DNA of 5,925 nt from an uncultured Bacteroidales bacterium (lineage in GTDB: Bacteria; Bacteroidota; Bacteroidia; Bacteroidales; UBA4417): NCBI GenBank assembly GCA_937965665.1, contig CALCJE010000385.1:1-5925 (forward strand), in the 5' to 3' direction. The notes below the pieces were generated by a model. The model was given only the letters and a program-made list of their open reading frames with translations. It did not search any database and was not told the origin of the DNA. The position numbers were made by a program, and so were the translations under genes. Positions within the stretch are counted from its first letter, which is position 1; each line of letters starts with the position of its first letter. Shown here in pieces: positions 1 to 5,925 of this stretch.

Positions 1-46
1 ACCACCGAGATCTACACTCTTTCCCTACACGACGCTCTTCCGATCT
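1..46 (+). other. Illumina TruSeq universal adapter remnant (not genomic)
   Basis: These 46 bases match the 3' 46 nt of the 58-nt Illumina universal adapter, from ACCACCGAGATCTACAC to the terminal GCTCTTCCGATCT; only the first 12 nt are absent. Genomic sequence starts at base 47. The adapter is translated into the end of the neighbouring minus-strand pump gene as the peptide DRKSVV followed by TAG, which is what this adapter encodes in that frame. It should be trimmed. The match is by recognition of a well-known oligonucleotide, and the length of identity leaves little room for chance. Confidence 0.98.
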
Positions 47-3000
47 AAGGCAAGCATAGTGATGGCCGGCAGGGATTTCTTACTGAAAAATTTCCTGATG
101 CGGCCTGATGAAAAGATGATGTAAAACACGGGGAGAATGATTAATGTTAACAGGGTTGCTGTAATCAGTCCGCCTATAACCACCGTGGCAAGCGGTTTCT
201 GTACTTCGGCGCCGGCTGATGTTGACAACGCCATGGGCAGAAAGCCAAAAGAAGCCACCGCTGCGGTCATAATAACAGGGCGTAAGCGAATATGCAGGCC
301 TTTCAGCACCCTTTCGGTGATATCGCTGATGCCTTCTTTTTCGAGGCGGTTAAACTCGGCAATCAGCACAATTCCGTTTAACACCGCTACACCAAACAAT
401 GCAATAAAACCTACACCAGCCGAGATGGAGAAATTCATTCCGCGCAGCCACAAAGCAAAAACTCCGCCAATGGCTGCCATAGGAACGGCTGAGAAAATCA
501 GCAGTGCCTGTTTTACTGAATGGAATGAGAAATACAACAGCACAAAAATGAGTAACAGCGCAACCGGAACAGCTATGGAAAGCCGGGCTTTTGCTGCAGC
601 CAGGTTCTGGAACTGCCCTCCATACGAAATATAATACCCGGTCGGCAGCTGGACCTGTTTGTCAATTTTGGAAGTGACCTCCCTGATGATGCTTTGCACA
701 TCGCGGTTGCGGGTATTAAATCCGACGGTTATCCTGCGTTTGGTATCCTCGCGCGAAACTTGTGCCGGGCCCGATTTTATTTCAACTTCGGCCAGTTGTT
801 CAAAGGGTATTTGTCCGCCATTAGGCAGCGCTACAGAGAGATTTTTTACATCTTCCAGGTTCTGCCGATAATCTTCATCGAGACGGATCACCATGCCAAA
901 ACGTTTTTCGCCATCGTACACCACGCCTGCCTGGCTGCCGGCGAAAGCAGCACGCAGCACCCGGTTCACTTCTTCGATAGAAACGCCATACTGTGCCAGC
1001 CGCTCACGATTGTAAGTAACCTGAACCTGTGCCAGGCCGGTAACTTTCTCCACATTCAGGTCTTCAACACCTTCGATGCCCTGGATTATTTTTTCCACTT
1101 GTGTGGCCTTTTCGGAAAGCACATTCAGGTCGTCGCCAAATATTTTAACAGCAATATCCTGTTTTGAACCCGAAAGCAATTCGTTGAAACGCATTTGTAT
1201 GGGCTGCTGAAATTCAAATTTTACTCCTGCCAGAACTACCAGTTTTTCTTCCATTTTTTCAACAAGTTCTTCGCGGGTTTTAGCGCTTTTCCATTCGCTT
1301 TTATCTTTCAGGGTAATGATATAATCGCCGGTTTCCATGGGAGTAGGATCGGTGGGAATTTCTCCGGCCCCGATTTTACAAACCGTATGTTTTACCTCCG
1401 GGAAATTTTCGAGCAGTATTTTATTGGCTTTTTGAACCATTTCGACAGTATTGCTCAGCGAGCCGCCCTGCAGGGTAATAACACCGGCTGCCAGGTCGCC
1501 TTCCTCAAGTTGCGGTATAAATTCGCCACCCAGCCGTGTAAACTGTAACAGGCTGAATACAAACAGGATAATCGCCGTTACCGAAACCAGCAGTTTATGT
1601 TTCAACGCATAACCAATTACCGGTGTAAATGCTTTATGGACCATATCCATTAACCTGTCGGAGAAATTACGTTTGTGCTCCGTGTTCTTCGAAAGAAAGA
1701 TTGACGAAGCTACCGGAACATATGTGAGCGACAAAATTGCAGCACCCAGCAAAGCAAATGCAACTACTTCGGCCATGGGCCTGAACATCTTGCCTTCAAT
1801 GCCTACCAGCGCCATGATGGGGATATATACAATCAGGATAATCACCTGTCCGAACGTGGCAGAGCTCATCATTCGTTTAGCCGACTGGAATACATTCTCA
1901 TCCATCTGCACCTGGGTAAGCCTTGATATTCCCGGGTGATGATGTTTGCTTTGCGATATTCGGTGTACCACGCTTTCGACAATAATAACGGCACCATCCA
2001 CAATGAGCCCGAAATCGATGGCTCCCAGGCTCATCAGGTTGCCCGAAACGCCGAAAAGGTTCATCAGCGAAATGGCAAAAAGCATGGAAAGCGGGATTAC
2101 CGATGCCACAATCAGGCCTGCACGCAGGTTGCCCAGCAGCAATACCAGTATAAAAATTACGATCAGGGCGCCTTCGAGCAAGTTGCGCGAAACGGTTCCT
2201 ATGGCACGGCTTACCAGTTCGGAGCGGTTGAGGTAAGGTTCAATTTTTACACCCTTGGGCAGCGATTTCTGAATCACATCGATGCGGCTTTTAACATTAT
2301 CGATTACCTCGTGTGCATTTGCGCCTTTCAGCATCATCACTACGCCACCCACTGCCTCAGTGGTATCAACAACCAGGGCCCCGTAGCGGGTTGCATTCCC
2401 GAAACGGACAGTTGCCACATCGCGAATCAATACAGGAATGCCGGAAGGACTGATTTTAACTACAATTTTTTCAATATCGTCGAGCGTTTTTACCAGCCCG
2501 ATGCCACGGATAAAATAGGCGGTTGGCTTTTTATCGATATATGCACTGCCCGTGTTTTCATTATTTCTTTGCAGGGCATCGAAAATATCGGTAAGTGTAA
2601 GGTTCATCCCGCGAAGGCGTTCAGGATTTACGGCTATTTCGTATTGTTTTACAAATCCGCCGTAGCTGTTAATGTCGGCCACACCGGGCGTTCCCAGCAT
2701 TTCGCGGCGTACCACCCAATCCTGCAGCGAACGTAGTTCCATGAGTGAGTACTTGCTCGCGTAGCCCTTTTCGACTGCCAGCCTGTACTGGTAAATTTCG
2801 CCTAAACCTGTCGAAATGGGAGCGAGCTCTATTTTTGCCATGCCGGCCGGGATGTTTTCTTCCGCTTCGCGAAGGCGCTCGCTGAGCTGTTGCCGGGCCC
2901 AGTAAAGATCTACATCATCTTTAAATACCACGGTGATAACGCTCAGCCCGAGTCGGGAAATGGAACGTAACTCAATGATATCGGGGATGCTGGCAACGGC

Positions 3001-3213
3001 TACCTCAATAGGAGCTGTAATAAAACTTTCAACTTCCTGCACCGCCAGCGAAGGGGCAATGGAGATAACCTGCACCTGGTTATTGGTAATATCGGGAATG
3101 GCATCAATGGGCAGGCGGGTGAGCGAATAGATCCCCCAACCCATTAATGCTGCAATAAATAACCCGACAATGAATTTATTTTTTATCGAAATATAAATGA
3201 TTCGTTCAATCAT
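25..3213 (-). CDS. czcA: CzcA/CusA-family heavy-metal efflux RND transporter, C-terminus truncated by adapter
   Basis: Inner-membrane proton/cation antiporter of the HME-RND family, the energised part of a tripartite system that expels metal cations from the periplasm or cytoplasm. TM1 is at about residues 13-31, followed by the first periplasmic porter region. TM2-TM6 start near 345. TM4 carries DFGLIVDGAVIIVE with D400, D406 and E413, equivalent to the proton-relay acids of CzcA. The second half shows GGEFIPQLEEGDLA (562-575) and TDPTPMETGDYI (621-632), both family hallmarks, and a final TM block ending in TLLTLIILPVFYIIF. The TM4 signature is that of divalent-cation pumps (Zn/Co/Cd/Ni); the Cu/Ag class lacks these acids, so the symbol czcA is preferred to cusA, though the exact metal is inferred. 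A cytoplasmic loop has HHH at 424-426. Only residues 1-1055 are genomic: L1056 spans the junction and 1057-1062 (DRKSVV) are adapter. The gene really continues off the contig. It starts 92 bp after the upstream small gene, with no Shine-Dalgarno, as is usual in Bacteroidota. Confidence 0.95.
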   Translation of the reverse strand: MIERIIYISIKNKFIVGLFIAALMGWGIYSLTRLPIDAIPDITNNQVQVISIAPSLAVQEVESFITAPIEVAVASIPDIIELRSISRLGLSVITVVFKDDVDLYWARQQLSERLREAEENIPAGMAKIELAPISTGLGEIYQYRLAVEKGYASKYSLMELRSLQDWVVRREMLGTPGVADINSYGGFVKQYEIAVNPERLRGMNLTLTDIFDALQRNNENTGSAYIDKKPTAYFIRGIGLVKTLDDIEKIVVKISPSGIPVLIRDVATVRFGNATRYGALVVDTTEAVGGVVMMLKGANAHEVIDNVKSRIDVIQKSLPKGVKIEPYLNRSELVSRAIGTVSRNLLEGALIVIFILVLLLGNLRAGLIVASVIPLSMLFAISLMNLFGVSGNLMSLGAIDFGLIVDGAVIIVESVVHRISQSKHHHPGISRLTQVQMDENVFQSAKRMMSSATFGQVIILIVYIPIMALVGIEGKMFRPMAEVVAFALLGAAILSLTYVPVASSIFLSKNTEHKRNFSDRLMDMVHKAFTPVIGYALKHKLLVSVTAIILFVFSLLQFTRLGGEFIPQLEEGDLAAGVITLQGGSLSNTVEMVQKANKILLENFPEVKHTVCKIGAGEIPTDPTPMETGDYIITLKDKSEWKSAKTREELVEKMEEKLVVLAGVKFEFQQPIQMRFNELLSGSKQDIAVKIFGDDLNVLSEKATQVEKIIQGIEGVEDLNVEKVTGLAQVQVTYNRERLAQYGVSIEEVNRVLRAAFAGSQAGVVYDGEKRFGMVIRLDEDYRQNLEDVKNLSVALPNGGQIPFEQLAEVEIKSGPAQVSREDTKRRITVGFNTRNRDVQSIIREVTSKIDKQVQLPTGYYISYGGQFQNLAAAKARLSIAVPVALLLIFVLLYFSFHSVKQALLIFSAVPMAAIGGVFALWLRGMNFSISAGVGFIALFGVAVLNGIVLIAEFNRLEKEGISDITERVLKGLHIRLRPVIMTAAVASFGFLPMALSTSAGAEVQKPLATVVIGGLITATLLTLIILPVFYIIFSSGRIRKFFSKKSLPAITMLALDRKSVV

Positions 3214-3305
3214 AATTACTGCCTGAAAAAGTGAATACTAAACACAGCCGGATCACCTGCATCATAAAAAAAAGCAGGAACCGGGCAACTGGTTAACGTA
3301 AAGTA

Positions 3306-3608
3306 TTATGCTATTTTAGGCGGTTGCCAGATGGCAGTTACAGGGCCGTGGTATGAACCTGTAGCGTAGAAAGCGTATTGTTTTTCAATAAAGGCAAAGC
3401 TGCTGAGCTGTACCTGTATATCCAGGAAAATTACTGATGTAGCGCAGCAGTTACAGGTGCAGAACGGTGAACAATGATCGCCTTCGCCCTGGTGATGATC
3501 CTGGTGGCTTTGCTGCGCAGATGCAAAAGAGGTAATCTGTGTATCAACGCATGGAATTGCGGTGAGTACAAGCACATAAAGGGATAATATGAAGGCTATA
3601 TGTCGCAT
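3306..3608 (-). CDS. Small Cys/His-rich exported protein, DUF6660-like, linked to metal efflux
   Basis: A 100-residue protein with a hydrophobic N-terminal segment (about residues 4-18, signal peptide or anchor) ending in a Pro-Cys pair (C20). A His-rich stretch (H35, H38, H39, H45) runs into the tight cluster HCSPFCTCNCC (C46, C50, C52, C54, C55). The C-terminus ends WQPPKIA. This layout (short signal, PC, acidic/His spacer, CSPFC-C-CC, terminal QPP) resembles the DUF6660 proteins that precede CusA/CzcA pumps in Bacteroidota; that assignment is from memory of the family. The Cys/His cluster suggests periplasmic metal binding, sensing or delivery, but no function is established here. The start ATG at 3608 is chosen because MRHIAFILSLYV gives a standard n-region and the usual length. 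An in-frame ATG at 3638 would add ten residues (MYYFYTLFYR) across a hairpin and is less likely. C20 is not in a proper lipobox because Pro precedes it. An ASA-Q site at 29-32 could be a signal peptidase site but lies far from the hydrophobic core. Confidence 0.8.
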   Translation of the reverse strand: MRHIAFILSLYVLVLTAIPCVDTQITSFASAQQSHQDHHQGEGDHCSPFCTCNCCATSVIFLDIQVQLSSFAFIEKQYAFYATGSYHGPVTAIWQPPKIA

Positions 3609-3621
3609 CCTGTAAAACAGG
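3609..3621 (-). promoter_or_regulatory. Short hairpin abutting the start codon of the Cys/His-rich gene
   Basis: CCTGT-AAA-ACAGG is a perfect 5-bp inverted repeat with a 3-nt loop. It ends exactly one base before the chosen ATG of the small metal-linked gene. In mRNA it would sit where a ribosome binds, so it could modulate initiation, or be a small operator. The stem is short and chance is possible; its position supports the start at 3608 only weakly. Confidence 0.25.
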
Positions 3622-3640
3622 GTGTAAAAGTAGTACAAAG

Positions 3641-3654
3641 TTGCAAATATGCAA
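3641..3654. promoter_or_regulatory. Palindrome TTGCA-AATA-TGCAA, candidate operator
   Basis: Perfect 5-bp inverted repeat with a 4-bp spacer, 33-46 bp upstream of the start of the small Cys/His-rich gene, where a repressor or activator site for the metal operon could lie. It shares the TTGCA/TGCAA half-site with two other palindromes in the same gap. No regulator is identified, and the assignment is inference from symmetry and position. Confidence 0.25.
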
Positions 3655-3700
3655 GCAACGGTTCAAATCACTTCTATCTGGATAAAAATTTGCCGGATAG

Positions 3701-3708
3701 TTTGCAAA
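3701..3708. promoter_or_regulatory. Palindrome TTTGCAAA
   Basis: An 8-bp perfect palindrome in the middle of the divergent region, built on the same TTGCAA core as the sites at 3641 and 3805. TTTGC also occurs in Bacteroidota -7 promoter elements, so this may be promoter-related on either strand rather than an operator. Confidence 0.2.
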
Positions 3709-3804
3709 AATTGACCGGAATAAAAGCCAATGGAATGGCTATTTTATCTTTATAATTTCTTTATACCCGGCCGGTGAATCCTAATAAAACACTTATGGAT
3801 TTCA

Positions 3805-3818
3805 ATGCAATTTTGCAT
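3805..3818. promoter_or_regulatory. Palindrome ATGCAA-TT-TTGCAT, candidate operator near kdpF
   Basis: Perfect 6-bp inverted repeat with a 2-bp spacer, ending 20 bp before the kdpF start codon. It is the longest perfect symmetry in the intergenic region and reuses the TGCAA half-site seen at 3641-3654 and 3701-3708. It could be a regulator site for the kdp operon or a small mRNA hairpin in the leader. No KdpE-site similarity is claimed. Confidence 0.3.
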
Positions 3819-3838
3819 CGTCAAAAACCTATGGCTAA

Positions 3839-3967
3839 ATGAGCACGATCATTGTAATAATAACCCATCATGCGAGCAACGCAACGGGGTATGCTTTCGG
3901 GGCGGTAATTGCCCTGTTTATTTTCGGATACCTTCTGTATTCACTTATTAAACCCGAAAAATTTTAG
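3839..3967 (+). CDS. kdpF: KdpF, small subunit of the K+-transporting KdpFABC ATPase
   Basis: A 42-residue, single-membrane-span protein starting MSTIIVIITHH and ending in the KdpF-like segment AVIALFIFGYLLYSLIKPEKF. The hydrophobic helix followed by a terminal KPEKF is typical of KdpF, a lipid-like peptide that stabilises the KdpABC complex in the cytoplasmic membrane. Most KdpF are 25-30 residues, so the first 15 or so residues here are an extension. An in-frame TAA at 3836-3838 directly precedes the ATG, so no longer form is possible, and there is no internal ATG. The stop is 3 bp before the kdpA start, as expected for a co-translated operon. Too short for many gene callers. Identity rests on the C-terminal motif and the position immediately before kdpA. 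Confidence 0.85.
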   Translation: MSTIIVIITHHASNATGYAFGAVIALFIFGYLLYSLIKPEKF

Positions 3968-3970
3968 ATC

Positions 3971-5662
3971 ATGAATTTGCAGGATATCATCCAGCTGCTG
4001 CTGTTCTTTTTCTTCCTGGTCGGGTTAACCCCGGTATTGGGAAACTACATGTTTAACGTATTTTCGGGCAAGCGGCATATCATGAAACCTGTTTTTGGCT
4101 GGCTCGAAAGACTTGCCTGCAGGTTGATTGGGATTAATGCTGAAACAGAAACCAATTGGAAAACCTACCTCTTTGGTTTGATGGCTTTTAATTTAACAGG
4201 ACTTGTTTTTTTATTTCTTTTGCAACTGCTGCAGGCACAGCTTCCGTTAAACCCCGCACAGCTTGGTAATGTTTCGTGGCACTCTGCCTTCAACACGGCC
4301 ATTAGTTTCGTAACCAATACCAACTGGCAGGGTTATGCCGGCGAAACTACACTGAGTTACCTGGTGCAAATGACTGGCCTAACGGTTCAGAATTTCGTAA
4401 GTGCAGCCACCGGGATTGCAGTATTCCTGGCTGTTACAAGAGGCGTTTCCCGTAAAACCACCGATAAACTTGGAAATTTCTGGATAGACTTGACCCGGTC
4501 GACAATTTACATACTGCTGCCACTTTCGATACTTTTTGCCATTGTACTGGCAGGACAGGGCGTGGTACAAAACTTTAAACCATACGAAACAGCACACACC
4601 CTCGAAGGCGCAAGTCAGATAATACCTATGGGCCCGGCTGCCTCGCAAATTGCCATCAAGCAATTGGGTACCAACGGGGGAGGTTTTTTTAATGCAAACA
4701 GTGCGCATCCGTTCGAAAATCCCACACCCATCAGTAATTTCCTCGAAATGCTGCTCATCCTACTGCTCCCGGCATCACTAACATACACGTATGGTAAAAT
4801 GGTTGGTTCGGTAAGGCAGGGTTGGACTGTTTTTACCGTTATGCTCATTTTATTGATGGCCGGACTGGGCATTTCGTTGTATGCCGAGTACTCAGCCAAC
4901 CCGGTTTTTGGGCATCTGCCATTGATGGAAGGCAAAGAAACCCGTTTCGGGATTACCAACAGCGTACTGTGGTCCACCTCAACCAGCGCAGCATCCAATG
5001 GTTCAGTAAACGCCATGCACGACAGCTTATCGCCCCTGGCAGGAATGGTGGCAATGCTGAATATTATGTTAGGTGAGGTGATTTTTGGGGGTGTTGGAGC
5101 CGGAATGTACGGTATGATCATATTTTTAATTCTTACCGTATTTATAGCCGGGCTTATGGTTGTGCGTACACCCGAATACCTGGGAAAAAAAATTGAGGCT
5201 TTCGAAGTGCAGATGGCTATTATTGCCATACTTGTTCCCAGCGCAGTAATACTGCTGTTTTCGGCCTGGGCATCGGTAAGCAGTTACGGATTATCAAGCC
5301 TCAATAATGGAGGGGCACATGGTTTCTCTGAAATACTGTATGCCTATAGTTCAGCAGCAGGCAACAATGGCAGTGCTTTTGCGGGACTTAATGCCAATAC
5401 TGCCTTTTATAACCTCACTTTAGGGATTGGAATGTTCATCGGTCGTTTTGGTGTTATAATCCCTGTGCTGGCCATTGGTGGTAACCTTGCCGGCAAGAAA
5501 TCCATCCCACCTTCGGCAGGTACATTTCATACTGATAACTGGTTATTTGTGGGATTGTTAATCGCCGTAATAATCATAGTTGGCGGGTTAACATTTTTCC
5601 CTGCCATTTCACTTGGACCTGTTGTTGAGCATTTACTCATGAATAATGGAATTACCTTTTAA
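3971..5662 (+). CDS. kdpA: KdpA, potassium-binding and translocating subunit of Kdp ATPase
   Basis: Complete 563-residue integral membrane protein, close to the usual 555-565 for KdpA. It forms the K+ channel-like subunit of the KdpFABC P-type ATPase, which imports K+ with high affinity when external K+ is scarce. All four pore-loop segments that build the selectivity filter are visible: TNTNWQGY (115-122), TNGGGFFN followed by ANSAHPFENP (from 234), GGVGAGMYGM (373-382) and GNNGSAFAGL (464-473). Each filter glycine region is intact, and about ten membrane helices surround them, so the subunit should be functional. The ATG at 3971 follows the kdpF stop by 3 bp and gives the conserved N-terminus with GLTPVLGNYMFNVF. 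There is no Shine-Dalgarno; the leader is AT-rich. The gene ends in TAA 11 bp before kdpB. Kdp operons are commonly controlled by KdpD/KdpE, but neither is in the window. Confidence 0.97.
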   Translation: MNLQDIIQLLLFFFFLVGLTPVLGNYMFNVFSGKRHIMKPVFGWLERLACRLIGINAETETNWKTYLFGLMAFNLTGLVFLFLLQLLQAQLPLNPAQLGNVSWHSAFNTAISFVTNTNWQGYAGETTLSYLVQMTGLTVQNFVSAATGIAVFLAVTRGVSRKTTDKLGNFWIDLTRSTIYILLPLSILFAIVLAGQGVVQNFKPYETAHTLEGASQIIPMGPAASQIAIKQLGTNGGGFFNANSAHPFENPTPISNFLEMLLILLLPASLTYTYGKMVGSVRQGWTVFTVMLILLMAGLGISLYAEYSANPVFGHLPLMEGKETRFGITNSVLWSTSTSAASNGSVNAMHDSLSPLAGMVAMLNIMLGEVIFGGVGAGMYGMIIFLILTVFIAGLMVVRTPEYLGKKIEAFEVQMAIIAILVPSAVILLFSAWASVSSYGLSSLNNGGAHGFSEILYAYSSAAGNNGSAFAGLNANTAFYNLTLGIGMFIGRFGVIIPVLAIGGNLAGKKSIPPSAGTFHTDNWLFVGLLIAVIIIVGGLTFFPAISLGPVVEHLLMNNGITF

Positions 5663-5673
5663 AATTGATTGCC

Positions 5674-5925
5674 ATGCATACAAAACAAAATATAAGTATC
5701 TTCAATAAAGCCTTACTGCTGCAAGCCGCCAGGGATAGTTTTATCAAATTAAATCCGGCCTCCTTAATTAAAAATCCTGTTATTTTTATTGTGGCATTCG
5801 GTTCTTTGTTTACATCGGTCGTGGTATTTACCTAAATTTTCCGGGTATTTTTTTCAGCCTTTATCTTTTAGATTACCATATTTCTCTCGTTTACCGTACT
5901 ATTTTCCAATTTCTCAGAGTCTATT
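5674..5925 (+). CDS. kdpB: KdpB N-terminus, ATPase subunit, partial and with apparent in-frame stops from sequencing error
   Basis: The first 84 codons of the catalytic P-type ATPase subunit that couples ATP hydrolysis to K+ transport by KdpA. The N-terminus is clean: FNKALLLQAARDSFIKLNP, then LIKNPVIFIV as in KdpB before TM1. From roughly 5800 the match degrades. There is TAA at 5833-5835 and TAG at 5869-5871, yet the same frame continues as ITIFLSFTVLFSNFSESI, aligning with the KdpB stretch W-L-W-x-TVLFANFAEA. All three Ala codons there read as Ser (TCC, TCA, TCT for GCC, GCA, GCT) and both Trp codons have lost G. That pattern means G called as T or C at a read end, not decay. Conceptual translation without correction gives a 53-residue fragment (5674-5835). 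The P-type catalytic motifs lie beyond the contig. It follows kdpA by 11 bp. Confidence 0.85.
5836..5925. other. Low-quality contig end, G-depleted and T-rich
   Basis: Only about 9 of these 90 bases are G, and T runs are frequent, unlike the preceding kdpA sequence. The region still encodes kdpB in one continuous frame when suspected G-to-T errors are allowed for. A single low-quality read tail extending the contig explains this best. It mirrors the untrimmed adapter at the other end, which shows that reads were not cleaned before assembly. Bases here should not be trusted individually. Confidence 0.65.

Larger units (their letters stand above)
3609..3838. promoter_or_regulatory. Divergent intergenic region between metal-efflux and kdp operons
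   Basis: This 230-bp gap separates two operons read in opposite directions, so promoters for both should lie here. I could not place a convincing Bacteroidota promoter (TTTG, then about 20 bp, then TAnnTTTG). The nearest candidates for kdp are TATCTTTA at 3745-3752 and an overlapping-edge TATAAT at 3751-3756, neither with a well-spaced upstream element. On the minus strand CATATTTG (3651-3644) is one base off the -7 consensus. The region is AT-rich and holds several TTGCA/TGCAA palindromes, listed separately. No regulator gene for either operon is present in the window. Confidence 0.5.

Noticed and set aside
137..634. Plus-strand open frame of 165 codons opposite the pump gene
   Set aside because: It is antisense to the conserved RND transmembrane region; its translation is Ala/Pro/Thr/Ser-rich without any recognisable domain, and the minus-strand gene explains the base pattern.
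1936..2736. Plus-strand open frame of 266 codons, the longest antisense frame in the pump
   Set aside because: It lies wholly inside the pump gene opposite the TM4 signature and porter region, shows no family features, and is the shadow expected from codon bias on the coding strand.
3256..3278. CCTGC...GCAGG repeat enclosing a run of eight A (eight T in the minus-strand mRNA) between the small gene and the pump
   Set aside because: Considered as a terminator or attenuator. The stem is only 5 bp with a 13-nt loop, and the T run is inside the loop rather than after the stem, so it does not have terminator form.
3725..3740. AGCCA-ATGGAA-TGGCT hairpin followed by AT-rich sequence
   Set aside because: Considered as a terminator. 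The stem is 5 bp, the following tract is not a T run, and no plus-strand gene ends upstream of it.
4615..5229. Minus-strand open frame of 204 codons opposite kdpA
   Set aside because: It is antisense to the KdpA filter segments, with a low-complexity Pro/Ile/Ser-rich translation and no start context; it is a shadow frame.
5674..5835. kdpB as a genuine pseudogene or 53-residue protein
   Set aside because: The frame remains KdpB-like past both stops and the mismatches are biased toward loss of G at a contig edge, which fits sequencing error better.
1..5925. Search for tRNA or rRNA genes, CRISPR arrays, insertion sequences, attachment sites and long repeats
   Set aside because: None seen by reading. 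The window is nearly filled by the five protein genes, and no spaced direct repeats, transposase frames or terminal inverted repeats were recognised.

Overview
The window looks like one short assembled contig from a member of the Bacteroidota, most likely a draft or metagenome assembly. Three things suggest this phylum: no clear Shine-Dalgarno sequences but AT-rich leaders before the starts, the style of the heavy-metal RND pump with its small Cys/His-rich partner protein, and the kdpF-kdpA-kdpB protein sequences. I cannot name a genus. Both ends carry signs of sequencing artefact: bases 1-46 are Illumina adapter, and about the last 90 bases look like an error-rich read tail.

Left half, minus strand (3608 down to 25): a two-gene heavy-metal resistance unit. 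A 100-residue secreted or membrane-anchored Cys/His-rich protein (resembling the DUF6660 family) is followed after 97 bp by a CzcA/CusA-family RND cation pump. The pump is read for 1055 genuine residues and then runs into adapter, so its true C-terminus is missing. The tail after the last membrane helix looks like the start of the fused TolC-like outer-membrane domain found in many Bacteroidota pumps. The transmembrane-4 signature (D400, D406, E413) points to divalent cations (Zn/Co/Cd/Ni) rather than Cu(I)/Ag(I).

Centre (3609-3838): a 230-bp divergent intergenic region that should hold promoters for both directions. It contains three short palindromes built on TTGCA/TGCAA, a hairpin touching the metal-operon start, and a possible 15-codon leader frame.

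Right half, plus strand (3839-5925): the start of a high-affinity potassium uptake operon. It runs kdpF (42 codons, easily missed), kdpA (complete, all four filter segments) and the first 84 codons of kdpB, with gaps of 3 and 11 bp. kdpB shows two in-frame stops, but its frame stays recognisable to the last base, and the mismatches to the KdpB family are largely G read as T. I read this as base-calling error rather than a pseudogene.

The gene content is otherwise familiar: K+ import and metal export, divergently arranged. I do not see a previously undescribed system. The most useful observations are the artefacts that would mislead an annotation, the likely pump-OMF fusion, and the poorly characterised metal-linked small protein.
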